Below are positions 28,724 through 37,219 of a stretch of DNA of 64,000 nucleotides, piece by piece (position 1 is the first letter of the stretch; each line of letters starts with the position of its first letter). The translations under genes were made by a program, and so were the position numbers. Source of the stretch: Comamonas terrae (lineage in GTDB: Bacteria; Pseudomonadota; Gammaproteobacteria; Burkholderiales; Burkholderiaceae_C); NCBI RefSeq assembly GCF_001544075.1, contig NZ_BCNT01000001.1:1-64000 (forward strand). Reading direction: 5' to 3'. The notes beneath the pieces were generated by a model. The model saw only the letters and a program-made list of their open reading frames with translations. It made no database searches and was not told the DNA's origin.

Positions 28724-29740
28724 ATGACACATATTTCCCGCCGCCGAACCTTCCAGCTGGCCGCCCGGGCTGCCGCAGCCGCCGCGCTGCTGGGTTCCGG
28801 CTTCGGTGCCGCCGGCACCGCCATGGCCCAGGGCAGCGATGCCTGGCCCACCCGTACCGTCAAGCTGATCGTGCCCTACGCCGCCGGCGGCTATGCCGAC
28901 ACGCGCGCGCGCCTGATCGCCGAGCAGCTCGGCAAGGTGCTGGGCCAGCCCGTGATCATCGACAACCGCGGCGGCGCCGGCGGCGTGACGGGCACGGACG
29001 TGATCGCCAAGGCCACGGACGGCCACACCTTCGGCTTCGGCTCGCCCGCGCCCCTGGTGACCAATCCCATGCTGATGAAGAAGATGCCGTACGACGCGAA
29101 GACCGCGTTCAAGCCCATCATCCTCATCGAGCAGGCCCCGTTGTTCCTGACCACGGCGCCCAACCAGCCGTTCAAGAGCGTGCAGGAACTGGTCGCCTAT
29201 GCCAAAAGCAATCCCGGCAAGCTCACTTACGGCTCCTCGGGCGTGGGCGGCGCCCACCACCTTTCGGGCGAGCTGCTGGCCTACCAGACCCACACCGAAA
29301 TGACGCATGTGCCCTACAAGGGCGGCTCGCTCGCGGCCACCGACCTCATGGGCGGCCACCTGGCCTTCATGTTCGAGATGGGCTATTCGGCCCTGCCTTC
29401 GATCAAGGCCAAGAAGATCAACGCTCTGGCCGTCTCGAGCAAGAAGCGCCTGGCCGTGCTGCCCGACGTGCCCACGCTGGACGAGGCCGGCATCAAGGGC
29501 TTCGAGTCGTACAACTGGCTGGGCATGATCGCCCCCGCCAGCACGCCCGACGCCGTGGTCGCCAAGCTCAACCAGGCCGTGAACGAGGCGCTCAGGAACG
29601 ACAAGGCACTGCGCCAGATGATCGAAGGCAGCGGCGGCCTCATCGCGGGCGGCACGCCCGAGGCCTACGGCAAGTTCATCGAAGCCGAGCGCGCCAAGTG
29701 GGGGCCGGTGATCAAGAACGCCAATATCTCCCTCGACTAA
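28724..29740 (+). CDS. Bug-family periplasmic binding protein (second of tandem pair)
   Basis: A 338-residue secreted binding protein with a twin-arginine-like N terminus (SRRRTFQLAARAAAAAALLG). The Bug core has WPTRTVKLIVPYAAGGYADT, IIDNRGGAGGVTGTDVIAKA and HVPYKGGSLAATDLMGG. It is clearly diverged from the first Bug protein, so the pair probably has different ligands rather than being a recent duplication. I chose ATG 28724, after an interspersed repeat; the open frame upstream is not family-like. It lies between the first Bug gene and the lyase in the operon driven by the sigma-54 promoter. Confidence 0.92.
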   Translation: MTHISRRRTFQLAARAAAAAALLGSGFGAAGTAMAQGSDAWPTRTVKLIVPYAAGGYADTRARLIAEQLGKVLGQPVIIDNRGGAGGVTGTDVIAKATDGHTFGFGSPAPLVTNPMLMKKMPYDAKTAFKPIILIEQAPLFLTTAPNQPFKSVQELVAYAKSNPGKLTYGSSGVGGAHHLSGELLAYQTHTEMTHVPYKGGSLAATDLMGGHLAFMFEMGYSALPSIKAKKINALAVSSKKRLAVLPDVPTLDEAGIKGFESYNWLGMIAPASTPDAVVAKLNQAVNEALRNDKALRQMIEGSGGLIAGGTPEAYGKFIEAERAKWGPVIKNANISLD

Positions 29741-29874
29741 CCCCCTGAGCGGCCTTGCCGCTTCCCCCTGAAAGGGGGACGACGGCCTTTGCTGCGGGAC
29801 GGCGGGCCCGCCTGGGCCCTTGCTGGCCGTCCTCGGATGGGCCATGCCAGTTTTACAGGTACTGGAAAACCAAA

Positions 29875-30735
29875 ATGAACCCCAAGCAGAAACTCAGAGC
29901 CCTGGCCGATGCGCGCCGCGGCGTCATCGTGCCCGGCGCCTTCAATGCCCTATCGGCCCGCCTCGTTGCCGACCTGGGCTTCGAAGCCATTTACGTGACC
30001 GGCGCCGGCGTGACCAATATGTGGTTCGGCATGCCCGACCAGGGCTTCATGGGCCTGACCGACATCGCCGACCACACGGCCCGCATCCGCGACGCGGTGG
30101 AAGTGCCACTGCTGGTGGATGCCGATACCGGCTTCGGCAATGCCGTCAACACCTACCATGCCGTACGCACGCTGGAGCGCGCCGGCGCCGACTGCATCCA
30201 GCTCGAGGATCAGGTCAGCCCCAAGCGCTGCGGCCACTTCAACGGCAAGGACGTGATCGAGACCGGCGAGATGCTGGGCAAGATCCGGGCCGCCGTGGAT
30301 GCGCGCCGCGACGAAGGCACCCTCATCATGGCCCGCACCGATGCGGCGGCCGTCCATGGCTTCGAAGCCGCCATCGAGCGCGCCCAGGCCTTCCAGGAAG
30401 CCGGCGCCGACATCCTGTTCGTCGAGGCCGTGACCCGGGCCGAGGAAGTGCGCGCCCTGCCGCAGCGGCTCCAGGCGCCCCAGCTCATGAACATGGTGAT
30501 CGGCGGCAAGACGCCCATCTTCAATGCCGACGAGCTGGGCCAGTTGGGCTTCGGCTTCGTGCTCTACGCCAACGCGGCCCTGCAGGGCGCCGTGGCCGGC
30601 ATGCAGAAGTGCCTGACGCTGCTGCGCGACGAGCACAAGGTCGACGAAGACCCGGCCATCGTCGCCCCCTTCCTCGAGCGCCAGCGCCTGGTGAACAAGG
30701 ACTTCTGGGACGCGCTGGAGCAGAAATACAAATAA
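29875..30735 (+). CDS. Isocitrate lyase/PEP mutase superfamily C-C lyase
   Basis: A 286-residue TIM-barrel protein of the superfamily that includes PrpB, dimethylmalate lyase and oxaloacetate decarboxylase. It has the Mg-binding D82-x-D84 in VDADTGFGN, LEDQ at 110-113, and the catalytic Cys119 in KRCGH (117-121), so it should be an active lyase. The following NGKDVI and the later LMNMVIGGKTPIF segment resemble (alkyl)malate lyase/petal-death-type proteins more than PrpB, which has KRCGHRPNK and a different loop. A malate- or methylmalate-like substrate that releases a 2-oxo acid is therefore more likely than 2-methylisocitrate. Its operon with two Bug proteins supports a scavenged carboxylate. 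Confidence 0.85.
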   Translation: MNPKQKLRALADARRGVIVPGAFNALSARLVADLGFEAIYVTGAGVTNMWFGMPDQGFMGLTDIADHTARIRDAVEVPLLVDADTGFGNAVNTYHAVRTLERAGADCIQLEDQVSPKRCGHFNGKDVIETGEMLGKIRAAVDARRDEGTLIMARTDAAAVHGFEAAIERAQAFQEAGADILFVEAVTRAEEVRALPQRLQAPQLMNMVIGGKTPIFNADELGQLGFGFVLYANAALQGAVAGMQKCLTLLRDEHKVDEDPAIVAPFLERQRLVNKDFWDALEQKYK

Positions 30736-30739
30736 AGTC

Positions 30740-30820
30740 ACGACCTGCGCAAACCAGGTTCAGGCAAAAGCTTCGACTCAGGGCTGCAGACCTTGGTACA
30801 TGCTTGTTTGCGCAAGTCCT
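30740..30820. repeat. 81-bp element with inverted terminal repeats (copy 2)
   Basis: The left end ACGACCTGCGCAAAC is inverted at the right end GTTTGCGCAAGTCCT (30806-30820). Size and ends match the element at 6504-6583, while the core differs. It begins 5 bp after the lyase stop and marks the left side of the restriction-modification region. Confidence 0.6.
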
Positions 30821-30849
30821 ATAAGCACTCCTGAAATTCCAATCAAAAA

Positions 30850-30895
30850 AGCTGCTATCGCTTATCCATCAAGCGCCAGCAGCTATTGATTTTTA
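30850..30895. repeat. Interspersed stem-loop repeat, terminator-like, upstream of hsdM
   Basis: AGCTGCTATCGCTT (30850-30863) pairs with AAGCGCCAGCAGCT (30871-30884) across a 7-nt loop with two mismatches, followed by ATTGATTTTT. It probably terminates the lyase transcript. It is the best-formed copy of the repeat family. Confidence 0.65.
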
Positions 30896-31014
30896 AAGGA
30901 AACCCAAAAACAGGTGCTGCCCATCAACCCGGCAAAACCCGCCTGCCCGTTGGTTAAGATCAAAAGCCTGCGCTGCATACCGCGCGCCACTACTGCACAA
31001 CGGATTTTTGGCCA

Positions 31015-32499
31015 ATGATCACCGGCACCATCAAATCGCAAATCGACCGCATCTGGGACGCCTTCTGGAGTGGCGGCATCTCCAACCCCATGGAGGTGAT
31101 CGAGCAACTCACCTACCTGCTGTTCATCAAGCGGCTCGATGACATCCAGACCCTGAAAGAAAAAAAGGCCAACCGCACCGGCCAGCCCATTGAATCGCCC
31201 ATCTTCACGCCCGAGCAGCGCCAGTTGCGCTGGTCGGTGTTCAAGGACCTGGGCGACGCCAGCGCCATCTACCGCACCGTGGGCGAGCAGGTCTTTCCCT
31301 TTATCCGCAACCTGGGCGGTACGGGTGAAAACTCCACCTACGCCCGGCATATGAAGGATGCGCGCTTCACCATCCCCACGCCCGCGCTGCTGGCCAAGGT
31401 GGTGGACATGGTAGCCGGCATCCCTATGGACGACCGCGACACCAAGGGCGATCTGTACGAGTACATGCTCGGCAAAATCGCCACCGCAGGGCAAAACGGC
31501 CAGTTCCGCACGCCGCGCCACATCATCCAGCTGATGGTGGACATGATGGCCCCGCAGCCCGGCGACACCATCTGCGACCCCGCCTGCGGCAGCGCAGGCT
31601 TTCTGGTCGCTGCGGCCGAATACCTACACAAGCACCACCAGCAAACCATTTACGCCGACACGGCCAGCACCCGGCAGTTCAACGAAGCCACCTTTTTTGG
31701 CTTTGACTTTGACAGCACCATGCTGCGCATTGGCTCCATGAACATGCTGCTGCACGGCATTGAAAACCCACAAATTGAAAACCGTGACTCGCTGAGCGAA
31801 CACCACGCCGGGGTGGAAGACAAGTTCAGCCTGATCCTGGCCAACCCACCGTTTGCCGGCAGCCTGGACTACGAGGCCACGGCCAAAGACCTGCAGGCCA
31901 TGGTCAAAACCAAAAAGACCGAGCTGCTGTTTTTGGCCCTGTTCCTGCGCATTATGAAAAACGGTGGCCGCGCTGCCGTCATCGTGCCTGACGGGGTGCT
32001 GTTTGGCAGCAGCAAGGCCCACAAGACGCTGCGCCAGATGCTGGTGGAAGACCACAAACTCGACGGCATTGTCTCCATGCCCTCGGGCGTGTTCAAGCCC
32101 TATGCAGGCGTGTCTACCGCCATCCTTTTATTCACCAAAACCAGCAGCGGCGGCACCGACAAGGTCTGGTTCTACGACATGCAGGCCGACGGCTTTAGCC
32201 TGGACGACAAGCGCAACCCCCTCCCCAACGAGCACGCCACCAACAACCTGCCCGATGTGCTGATGCGCTGGCAGCAACGCACGGGCAACGAAACCACGCG
32301 TTTTCGCACCGAGCAAAGCTTTTGCGTGCCCAAAGCTGAAATTGCCGCCAATGGCTATGACCTCAGCATCAACCGCTACAAGGAAGTGGTGCATGAAGTC
32401 GTGGAATATGAATCACCTTCCACTATTCTGGCCGATTTAAAAGAGCTGGAAGCGGAGATTATGGCGGGGATGGTGGAGCTGGAAGGGATGTTGAAGTAA
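31015..32499 (+). CDS. hsdM: Type I restriction-modification DNA methyltransferase subunit HsdM
   Basis: HsdM methylates adenine in the asymmetric recognition sequence chosen by HsdS and is part of both the methylase (M2S) and the restriction complex. The 494-residue product has the N-terminal helical domain, the SAM-binding motif DPACGSAGF at about residue 188, and the catalytic NPPF at about 280 (ILANPPFAG), which is the N6-adenine methylase signature. Its TAA stop overlaps the hsdS ATG (TAATG). Codon use is slightly less GC-rich than in flanking metabolic genes. Confidence 0.96.
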   Translation: MITGTIKSQIDRIWDAFWSGGISNPMEVIEQLTYLLFIKRLDDIQTLKEKKANRTGQPIESPIFTPEQRQLRWSVFKDLGDASAIYRTVGEQVFPFIRNLGGTGENSTYARHMKDARFTIPTPALLAKVVDMVAGIPMDDRDTKGDLYEYMLGKIATAGQNGQFRTPRHIIQLMVDMMAPQPGDTICDPACGSAGFLVAAAEYLHKHHQQTIYADTASTRQFNEATFFGFDFDSTMLRIGSMNMLLHGIENPQIENRDSLSEHHAGVEDKFSLILANPPFAGSLDYEATAKDLQAMVKTKKTELLFLALFLRIMKNGGRAAVIVPDGVLFGSSKAHKTLRQMLVEDHKLDGIVSMPSGVFKPYAGVSTAILLFTKTSSGGTDKVWFYDMQADGFSLDDKRNPLPNEHATNNLPDVLMRWQQRTGNETTRFRTEQSFCVPKAEIAANGYDLSINRYKEVVHEVVEYESPSTILADLKELEAEIMAGMVELEGMLK

Positions 32500-33659
32500 T
32501 GCATCTCGCAGATATCGCACAACTGAACCCCAAGCTCAACAAATCAACCATTCAAGAAAAATCATTGGCATCGTTTGTTCCCATGGCATGCGTGTCAGAG
32601 GTCAGCGGCTCCATTATTTCTGAAGAAGAACGTGAAATTGAAGCCATTTCAAAGGGGTTTACTTATTTTCAAAACGGCGACATTTTGGTCGCAAAAATAA
32701 CACCTTGCTTTGAGAATGGAAAAATTGCTTTAGCTCATGTAAAGCATGAGCACGCATTTGGCTCTACCGAATTTCACGTCATTCGACCTGATGCAACCAA
32801 GGTCGATGGCAGATATTTATTCCACTTTCTTCGTCAACCCAGAATTCGCATAGAAGGCGAAAAGAGGATGACAGGTAGCGGTGGGCAACGCCGAGTTCCC
32901 AAGAGCTTTCTTGAGGAATTAGAAATATCACTACCTTCGTTGCCCGAGCAACGCCGCATCGCTGCCATTCTAGATAAGGCCGAAGCCCTGCGCAGCAAGC
33001 GCCGCAAAGCCATCGCCAAGCTCGACCAACTCTTGCAGTCAGTGTTTTTGGAGATGTTTGGGGATCCTGTAACCAATTCAAAAAATTGGCCACTCAAATC
33101 CTTTTTAGAAGTGGGCCAATGGAAAAGTGGTGCAACACCAAGCAAGAGTAATTCAGACTATTGGATTGGTTCATACCCATGGGTAAGCCCAAAAGACATG
33201 AAGGTAGATCATATCGATGATTCTCAGGATCATCTAAATGAAGAAGTTTTCGCTAAAACGTCATTAAAAAAAATAGATCCCAATCACATTTTAATTGTTG
33301 TAAGAGGAATGATTCTCGCCCACTCTTTCCCAGTGGCGATCAACAATGTTTCCATTGCCATTAATCAGGATATGAAAGCAATTGAACCAAATTCCGACTT
33401 CAGCTCAAAGTATTTAATTTCGTGCATCAAATCACTTAAGCAGCGGTTTTTGTCCGTTGTTTCGTCTGCCGGGCACGGAACCAAACGACTTGATTTAAGA
33501 GATGCGGCAGAAATTTCAATTCCAATGCCTGACATCTCTTTGCAGAAAAAATTTGATGATATTTACGATAAAGTTAAAATTCAGAAGAAAAACTTAATCC
33601 AACAAGAAACCAAATTACAAGAGTTCATTTCTTCAATTCAATATAAGTACTTTCAATAG
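32499..33659 (+). CDS. hsdS: Type I restriction-modification specificity subunit HsdS
   Basis: HsdS recognises the bipartite DNA target and bridges HsdM and HsdR. The 386-residue product has two target-recognition domains (about residues 1-150 and 195-345). They are separated by the conserved helical spacer SLPEQRRIAAILDKAEALR, which continues through KLDQLLQSVFLEMFGDP; a second spacer helix ends the protein. Both recognition domains are strikingly AT-rich compared with the GC-rich central spacer, the usual mark of domain exchange between hsdS alleles. The target cannot be predicted from sequence alone. Confidence 0.94.
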   Translation: MHLADIAQLNPKLNKSTIQEKSLASFVPMACVSEVSGSIISEEEREIEAISKGFTYFQNGDILVAKITPCFENGKIALAHVKHEHAFGSTEFHVIRPDATKVDGRYLFHFLRQPRIRIEGEKRMTGSGGQRRVPKSFLEELEISLPSLPEQRRIAAILDKAEALRSKRRKAIAKLDQLLQSVFLEMFGDPVTNSKNWPLKSFLEVGQWKSGATPSKSNSDYWIGSYPWVSPKDMKVDHIDDSQDHLNEEVFAKTSLKKIDPNHILIVVRGMILAHSFPVAINNVSIAINQDMKAIEPNSDFSSKYLISCIKSLKQRFLSVVSSAGHGTKRLDLRDAAEISIPMPDISLQKKFDDIYDKVKIQKKNLIQQETKLQEFISSIQYKYFQ

Positions 33660-33664
33660 AATAA

Positions 33665-36600
33665 ATGTCCAACTTCCAGTTCCTCTCCCCCGAGTTCCGC
33701 ACCCTGCAAGAGCCCGCCGCCGGGGCCGAGCAACTGGTGCATGTGGACCCGCGCGCCGCCTGTATGCGTGCGCGCCATGCGCTGGAGCAAGTGGTGCTCT
33801 GGCTGTATGACAACGACAGCAGCTTGCGCCTGCCCGTGCATGACACGGCGCTGAACACGCTGATGAACCAGATCGAGTTCCGGCGACTGGTGCCGCCCTA
33901 TGTGCTGGACAAGATGCATTTGCTGCGCCAGGCCGGTAATGTGGCGGTGCATGGCGGCAAGCAACTGGTACAGCGCAGCGATGCCATGGCGCTGGTGCAA
34001 GAGCTGTTTCACACCCTGTTCTGGCTGGCGCGCACCTATACGCGCACCAGCGACCCCAAGCAGATGCATGCCGACTGGGACAGCCAGCAGGTGCCGCTGC
34101 TAGTCAACGCCGAGCAGGCAGCGGCGGAGTTTGCCCAGGTCACCAAGGCCGAACTCAAAAAGCAGGAAGCGCAGTTTCAGGCACTGATTGAGCAGCAGCG
34201 CCGCGAGCTGGAAGCGCGTGAAGCCCAACTCAGCGCCCAAGCGGCCACACAGGCCGAGCGCGAGGCCTTGCTGGCCCAGCTGGATGCTGAACTGGCCCAC
34301 CGCCAGGCCGAACTGGCAACGGCCAAGGCAGCGGCCATTGCCGTGCCGGACGAGCATGACTACAACGAGGCCGAAACCCGCAAGCGCCTGATTGATGTGC
34401 AGCTGCGTGAGGCAGGCTGGACATTCCAGGCCGCCGGTGCCCCGCCGAGCGACAAGACACCCTACAACGCCAGCGTGGAAGTACCCGTGCCTGGCATGCC
34501 CAACCAGGCCGGCGAAGGTTTTGCCGACTATGTGCTGTGGAGCGCAGACGGCAAGCCGGCTGCCGTGGTGGAGGCCAAGCGGAGCCTGAAAGATGCCGAA
34601 GTGGGCCGCCAGCAGGCCAAGCTGTATGCCGATGGATTGCAAGCGCAATACGGCCAGCGCCCGCTGATTTTTTACACCAACGGCCACCGCACCTATCTAT
34701 GGGACGATGAGCGCTACCCGCCGCGCGAGGTGCAGGGCTTTTACACCCAGGCCGAGCTGGCCCTGGCCATAGAGCGCCGCCATTCGCGCCAGCCGCTGGC
34801 GGCGCAAAACATCAAGCCCGAGATTGTGGAGCGCGGCTACCAGCACCGCGCGATCCGGTCGATTACCGAAGCTTTTACCCAGGGCCAGCGCCGCGCCCTG
34901 CTGACCATGGCCACGGGCACGGGCAAAACCCGTGTGGCGGTGGCGCTGGCCGATGTGCTGATGCGTGCCAACTGGGCCAAGCGTGTTTTGTTTCTGGCCG
35001 ACCGGGTGTCGCTGGTCAATCAGGCCACGAACAAGGGCTTCAAACCGCTGCTGGCCGATGCCAGCCCCGTGAACCTGCTGCACGACAAGAACGGCCAGGG
35101 CCGTGTGTACCTGAGCACCTACCCGACCATGATGGGACTGATTGACCAGATCAAGGACGACGGCACGCGCCAGTTTGGCGTGGGGCATTTTGATCTGGTG
35201 ATCATTGATGAGGCGCACCGCAGCGTCTATCAAAAGTACGGCGCCATCTTCAAATACTTTGACAGCCTGCTGGTGGGGTTGACGGCCACCCCGCGCGACG
35301 AGGTGGACCGCGACACCTACCACCTGTTTGGCCTGCAAACCGGCGTGCCCACCGATGCCTATGGCATGAATGAGGCGGTGACCCAGGGCTATCTGGTACC
35401 ACCCAAGTCGTTTTCCGTGCCTTTGAAGTTTGTGCGCCAGGGAATCCAATATGCGCAACTGAGTGCCGAGGAAAAGGAACACTGGGAATCCATCGACTGG
35501 GGCGACGATGGTCCGCCCGAAGAGGTGGGCGCCGGTGAGATCAACAAGTTCCTGTTCAACGAAGACACGGTGGACAAGATGCTCAAGCACCTGATGGAGC
35601 ACGGCCTGAAGGTGGACGGCGGCGACCGGCTGGGCAAGACCATCATCTTTGCGGTGAACCAGAAGCATGCCGACTTTATTGCCAAGCGCTTTGACCACCA
35701 CTACCCGCACCTCAAGGGCAGTTTTGCCCAGGTCATCACCCATGCATCCAGCTATGCGCAGACGCTGATTGACGATTTCAGCAAGAGCGCCAGCGCGCCG
35801 CATATCGCCATTTCGGTGGACATGCTGGACACCGGCATTGACGTGCCCGAGGTGCTGAACCTGGTGTTCTTCAAGGCCGTGCGCTCCAAGGTGAAGTTCC
35901 TGCAGATGATTGGCCGGGGCACGCGCTTATGTGAAAACCTGTTGGGCCCCGATCAGCACAAGAGCGAGTTCTACATCTTTGATTACTGCCAGAACTTTGA
36001 GTACTTCAACGAAAGCCCGGCTGGGGCCAGCGGCAGCGTTGCCGAGCCGCTGGGCAAGCGATTGTTCAAGGCCCGGCTGGATTTGCTGACGCTGCTGCGC
36101 ACGCCAGCAGCCCACGCGGCTGCGGCGCATACCGCGCAGGAAAAGCCACCCGCCTACGCCAATAACGCCGATCTGCAAACCGCGCTGACCGATGAGCTGC
36201 ATGCCGAGGTGGCGGCCATGAACCAAGACAATTTCATCGTGCGTACCGAAATGGACCACGTGCAGCGCTTTGCCGAGCGCGAGCGCTGGGGTCAGCTCGA
36301 CGAAGCCGATGTAGGCCAGTTGCGCAACCATGTGGCGGGCCTGCCCAGCCAGCGCGAAAGCGATCACATCACGGCCCGCTTGTTTGACTTGCAGTGCGTG
36401 AACCTGCAACTGGCTTTGCTGAACAAGGAAAAGCGCTTTGGCAAGCTGCGCGAGCAAGTGATTGAAATCGCCAGCCGCCTGGAAGCCCTGGCCAATGTGC
36501 CTGCGGTGCAGGCCGAAATGGCCTTGCTGCAAGAGGTGCAGACCGAGGGCTACTGGGTGGGCATCACCGCCCCCATTATCGAACACCTGCGCCGCCACTT

Positions 36601-37183
36601 GCGCGGGCTGATCAAGTTCATTGAAAAGCAGGCCGCCAGCACGATCTACACCGCACTCGATGACCAGATTGGCGAGGCCACCGAGGTCACGCTCCAGGAT
36701 TTCAGCACCGGCATCAACATGGTGCAGTACCGCAAAAAGGTGGAAGCCTTTATCCGGGCCAACGCCCACCACGTGGCGATTGCCAAGCTGCGCCTGAACA
36801 AGCCGCTGACTGCGACCGACCTGAGCGAGCTGGAGCGCTTTGTCTACGAAGCGCCCGAGGTGGAGGGCCGCGAGCGCTTTGCGCAAAGCTATGGCGACAA
36901 GCCGCTGCCGCAGTTCATCCGCTCACTAGTGGGCATGGACCGCGCAGCGGCCCAGCAGGCGTTTGCCCGCTTTCTGGACGGCAGCCGCTACAGCAGCCAG
37001 CAGATCCGGTTTGTGGAGATGATAATCGAGAGGCTGACCGCCCATGGCGAAGTCAGCGTGAGCCAGCTGTACGACCCACCTTTCACCGCCGTTCACCACG
37101 AAGGGCTGGACGGCGCATTTGGGCCGCAGGATGCCAATGCGTTAGCCGAAACCATCCATGAAATGCAGCGGCTGGTGGCCTGA
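33665..37183 (+). CDS. hsdR: Type I restriction endonuclease subunit HsdR
   Basis: HsdR translocates and cuts unmethylated DNA using ATP. The 1172-residue product starts with a DUF4145-like helical domain (about 1-130) and a coiled-coil stretch (155-225). The HsdR_N nuclease domain contains EAETRKRLIDVQLREAGW and the PD-(D/E)xK-type segment DYVLW...AAVVEAKRS (about 285-305). The SF2 motor has Walker A ATGTGKTR at about 418 and DEAH in IIDEAHRS at about 515. A helicase C-terminal domain and an EcoEI-type C-terminal domain follow. It starts 5 bp after the hsdS stop, so hsdMSR form one operon; no frameshift is seen. Confidence 0.95.
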   Translation: MSNFQFLSPEFRTLQEPAAGAEQLVHVDPRAACMRARHALEQVVLWLYDNDSSLRLPVHDTALNTLMNQIEFRRLVPPYVLDKMHLLRQAGNVAVHGGKQLVQRSDAMALVQELFHTLFWLARTYTRTSDPKQMHADWDSQQVPLLVNAEQAAAEFAQVTKAELKKQEAQFQALIEQQRRELEAREAQLSAQAATQAEREALLAQLDAELAHRQAELATAKAAAIAVPDEHDYNEAETRKRLIDVQLREAGWTFQAAGAPPSDKTPYNASVEVPVPGMPNQAGEGFADYVLWSADGKPAAVVEAKRSLKDAEVGRQQAKLYADGLQAQYGQRPLIFYTNGHRTYLWDDERYPPREVQGFYTQAELALAIERRHSRQPLAAQNIKPEIVERGYQHRAIRSITEAFTQGQRRALLTMATGTGKTRVAVALADVLMRANWAKRVLFLADRVSLVNQATNKGFKPLLADASPVNLLHDKNGQGRVYLSTYPTMMGLIDQIKDDGTRQFGVGHFDLVIIDEAHRSVYQKYGAIFKYFDSLLVGLTATPRDEVDRDTYHLFGLQTGVPTDAYGMNEAVTQGYLVPPKSFSVPLKFVRQGIQYAQLSAEEKEHWESIDWGDDGPPEEVGAGEINKFLFNEDTVDKMLKHLMEHGLKVDGGDRLGKTIIFAVNQKHADFIAKRFDHHYPHLKGSFAQVITHASSYAQTLIDDFSKSASAPHIAISVDMLDTGIDVPEVLNLVFFKAVRSKVKFLQMIGRGTRLCENLLGPDQHKSEFYIFDYCQNFEYFNESPAGASGSVAEPLGKRLFKARLDLLTLLRTPAAHAAAAHTAQEKPPAYANNADLQTALTDELHAEVAAMNQDNFIVRTEMDHVQRFAERERWGQLDEADVGQLRNHVAGLPSQRESDHITARLFDLQCVNLQLALLNKEKRFGKLREQVIEIASRLEALANVPAVQAEMALLQEVQTEGYWVGITAPIIEHLRRHLRGLIKFIEKQAASTIYTALDDQIGEATEVTLQDFSTGINMVQYRKKVEAFIRANAHHVAIAKLRLNKPLTATDLSELERFVYEAPEVEGRERFAQSYGDKPLPQFIRSLVGMDRAAAQQAFARFLDGSRYSSQQIRFVEMIIERLTAHGEVSVSQLYDPPFTAVHHEGLDGAFGPQDANALAETIHEMQRLVA

Positions 37184-37219
37184 CCGCTAGCTGCGTTCTT
37201 CTCTTTTTCCGAGGTTTCG

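Noticed and set aside
29875-30735. Naming the PEP mutase/isocitrate lyase superfamily gene prpB
   Set aside because: KRCGH is shared with PrpB, but the residues after it and the NMVIGGKTP loop fit malate-type lyases better, and the gene is not in the methylcitrate operon.
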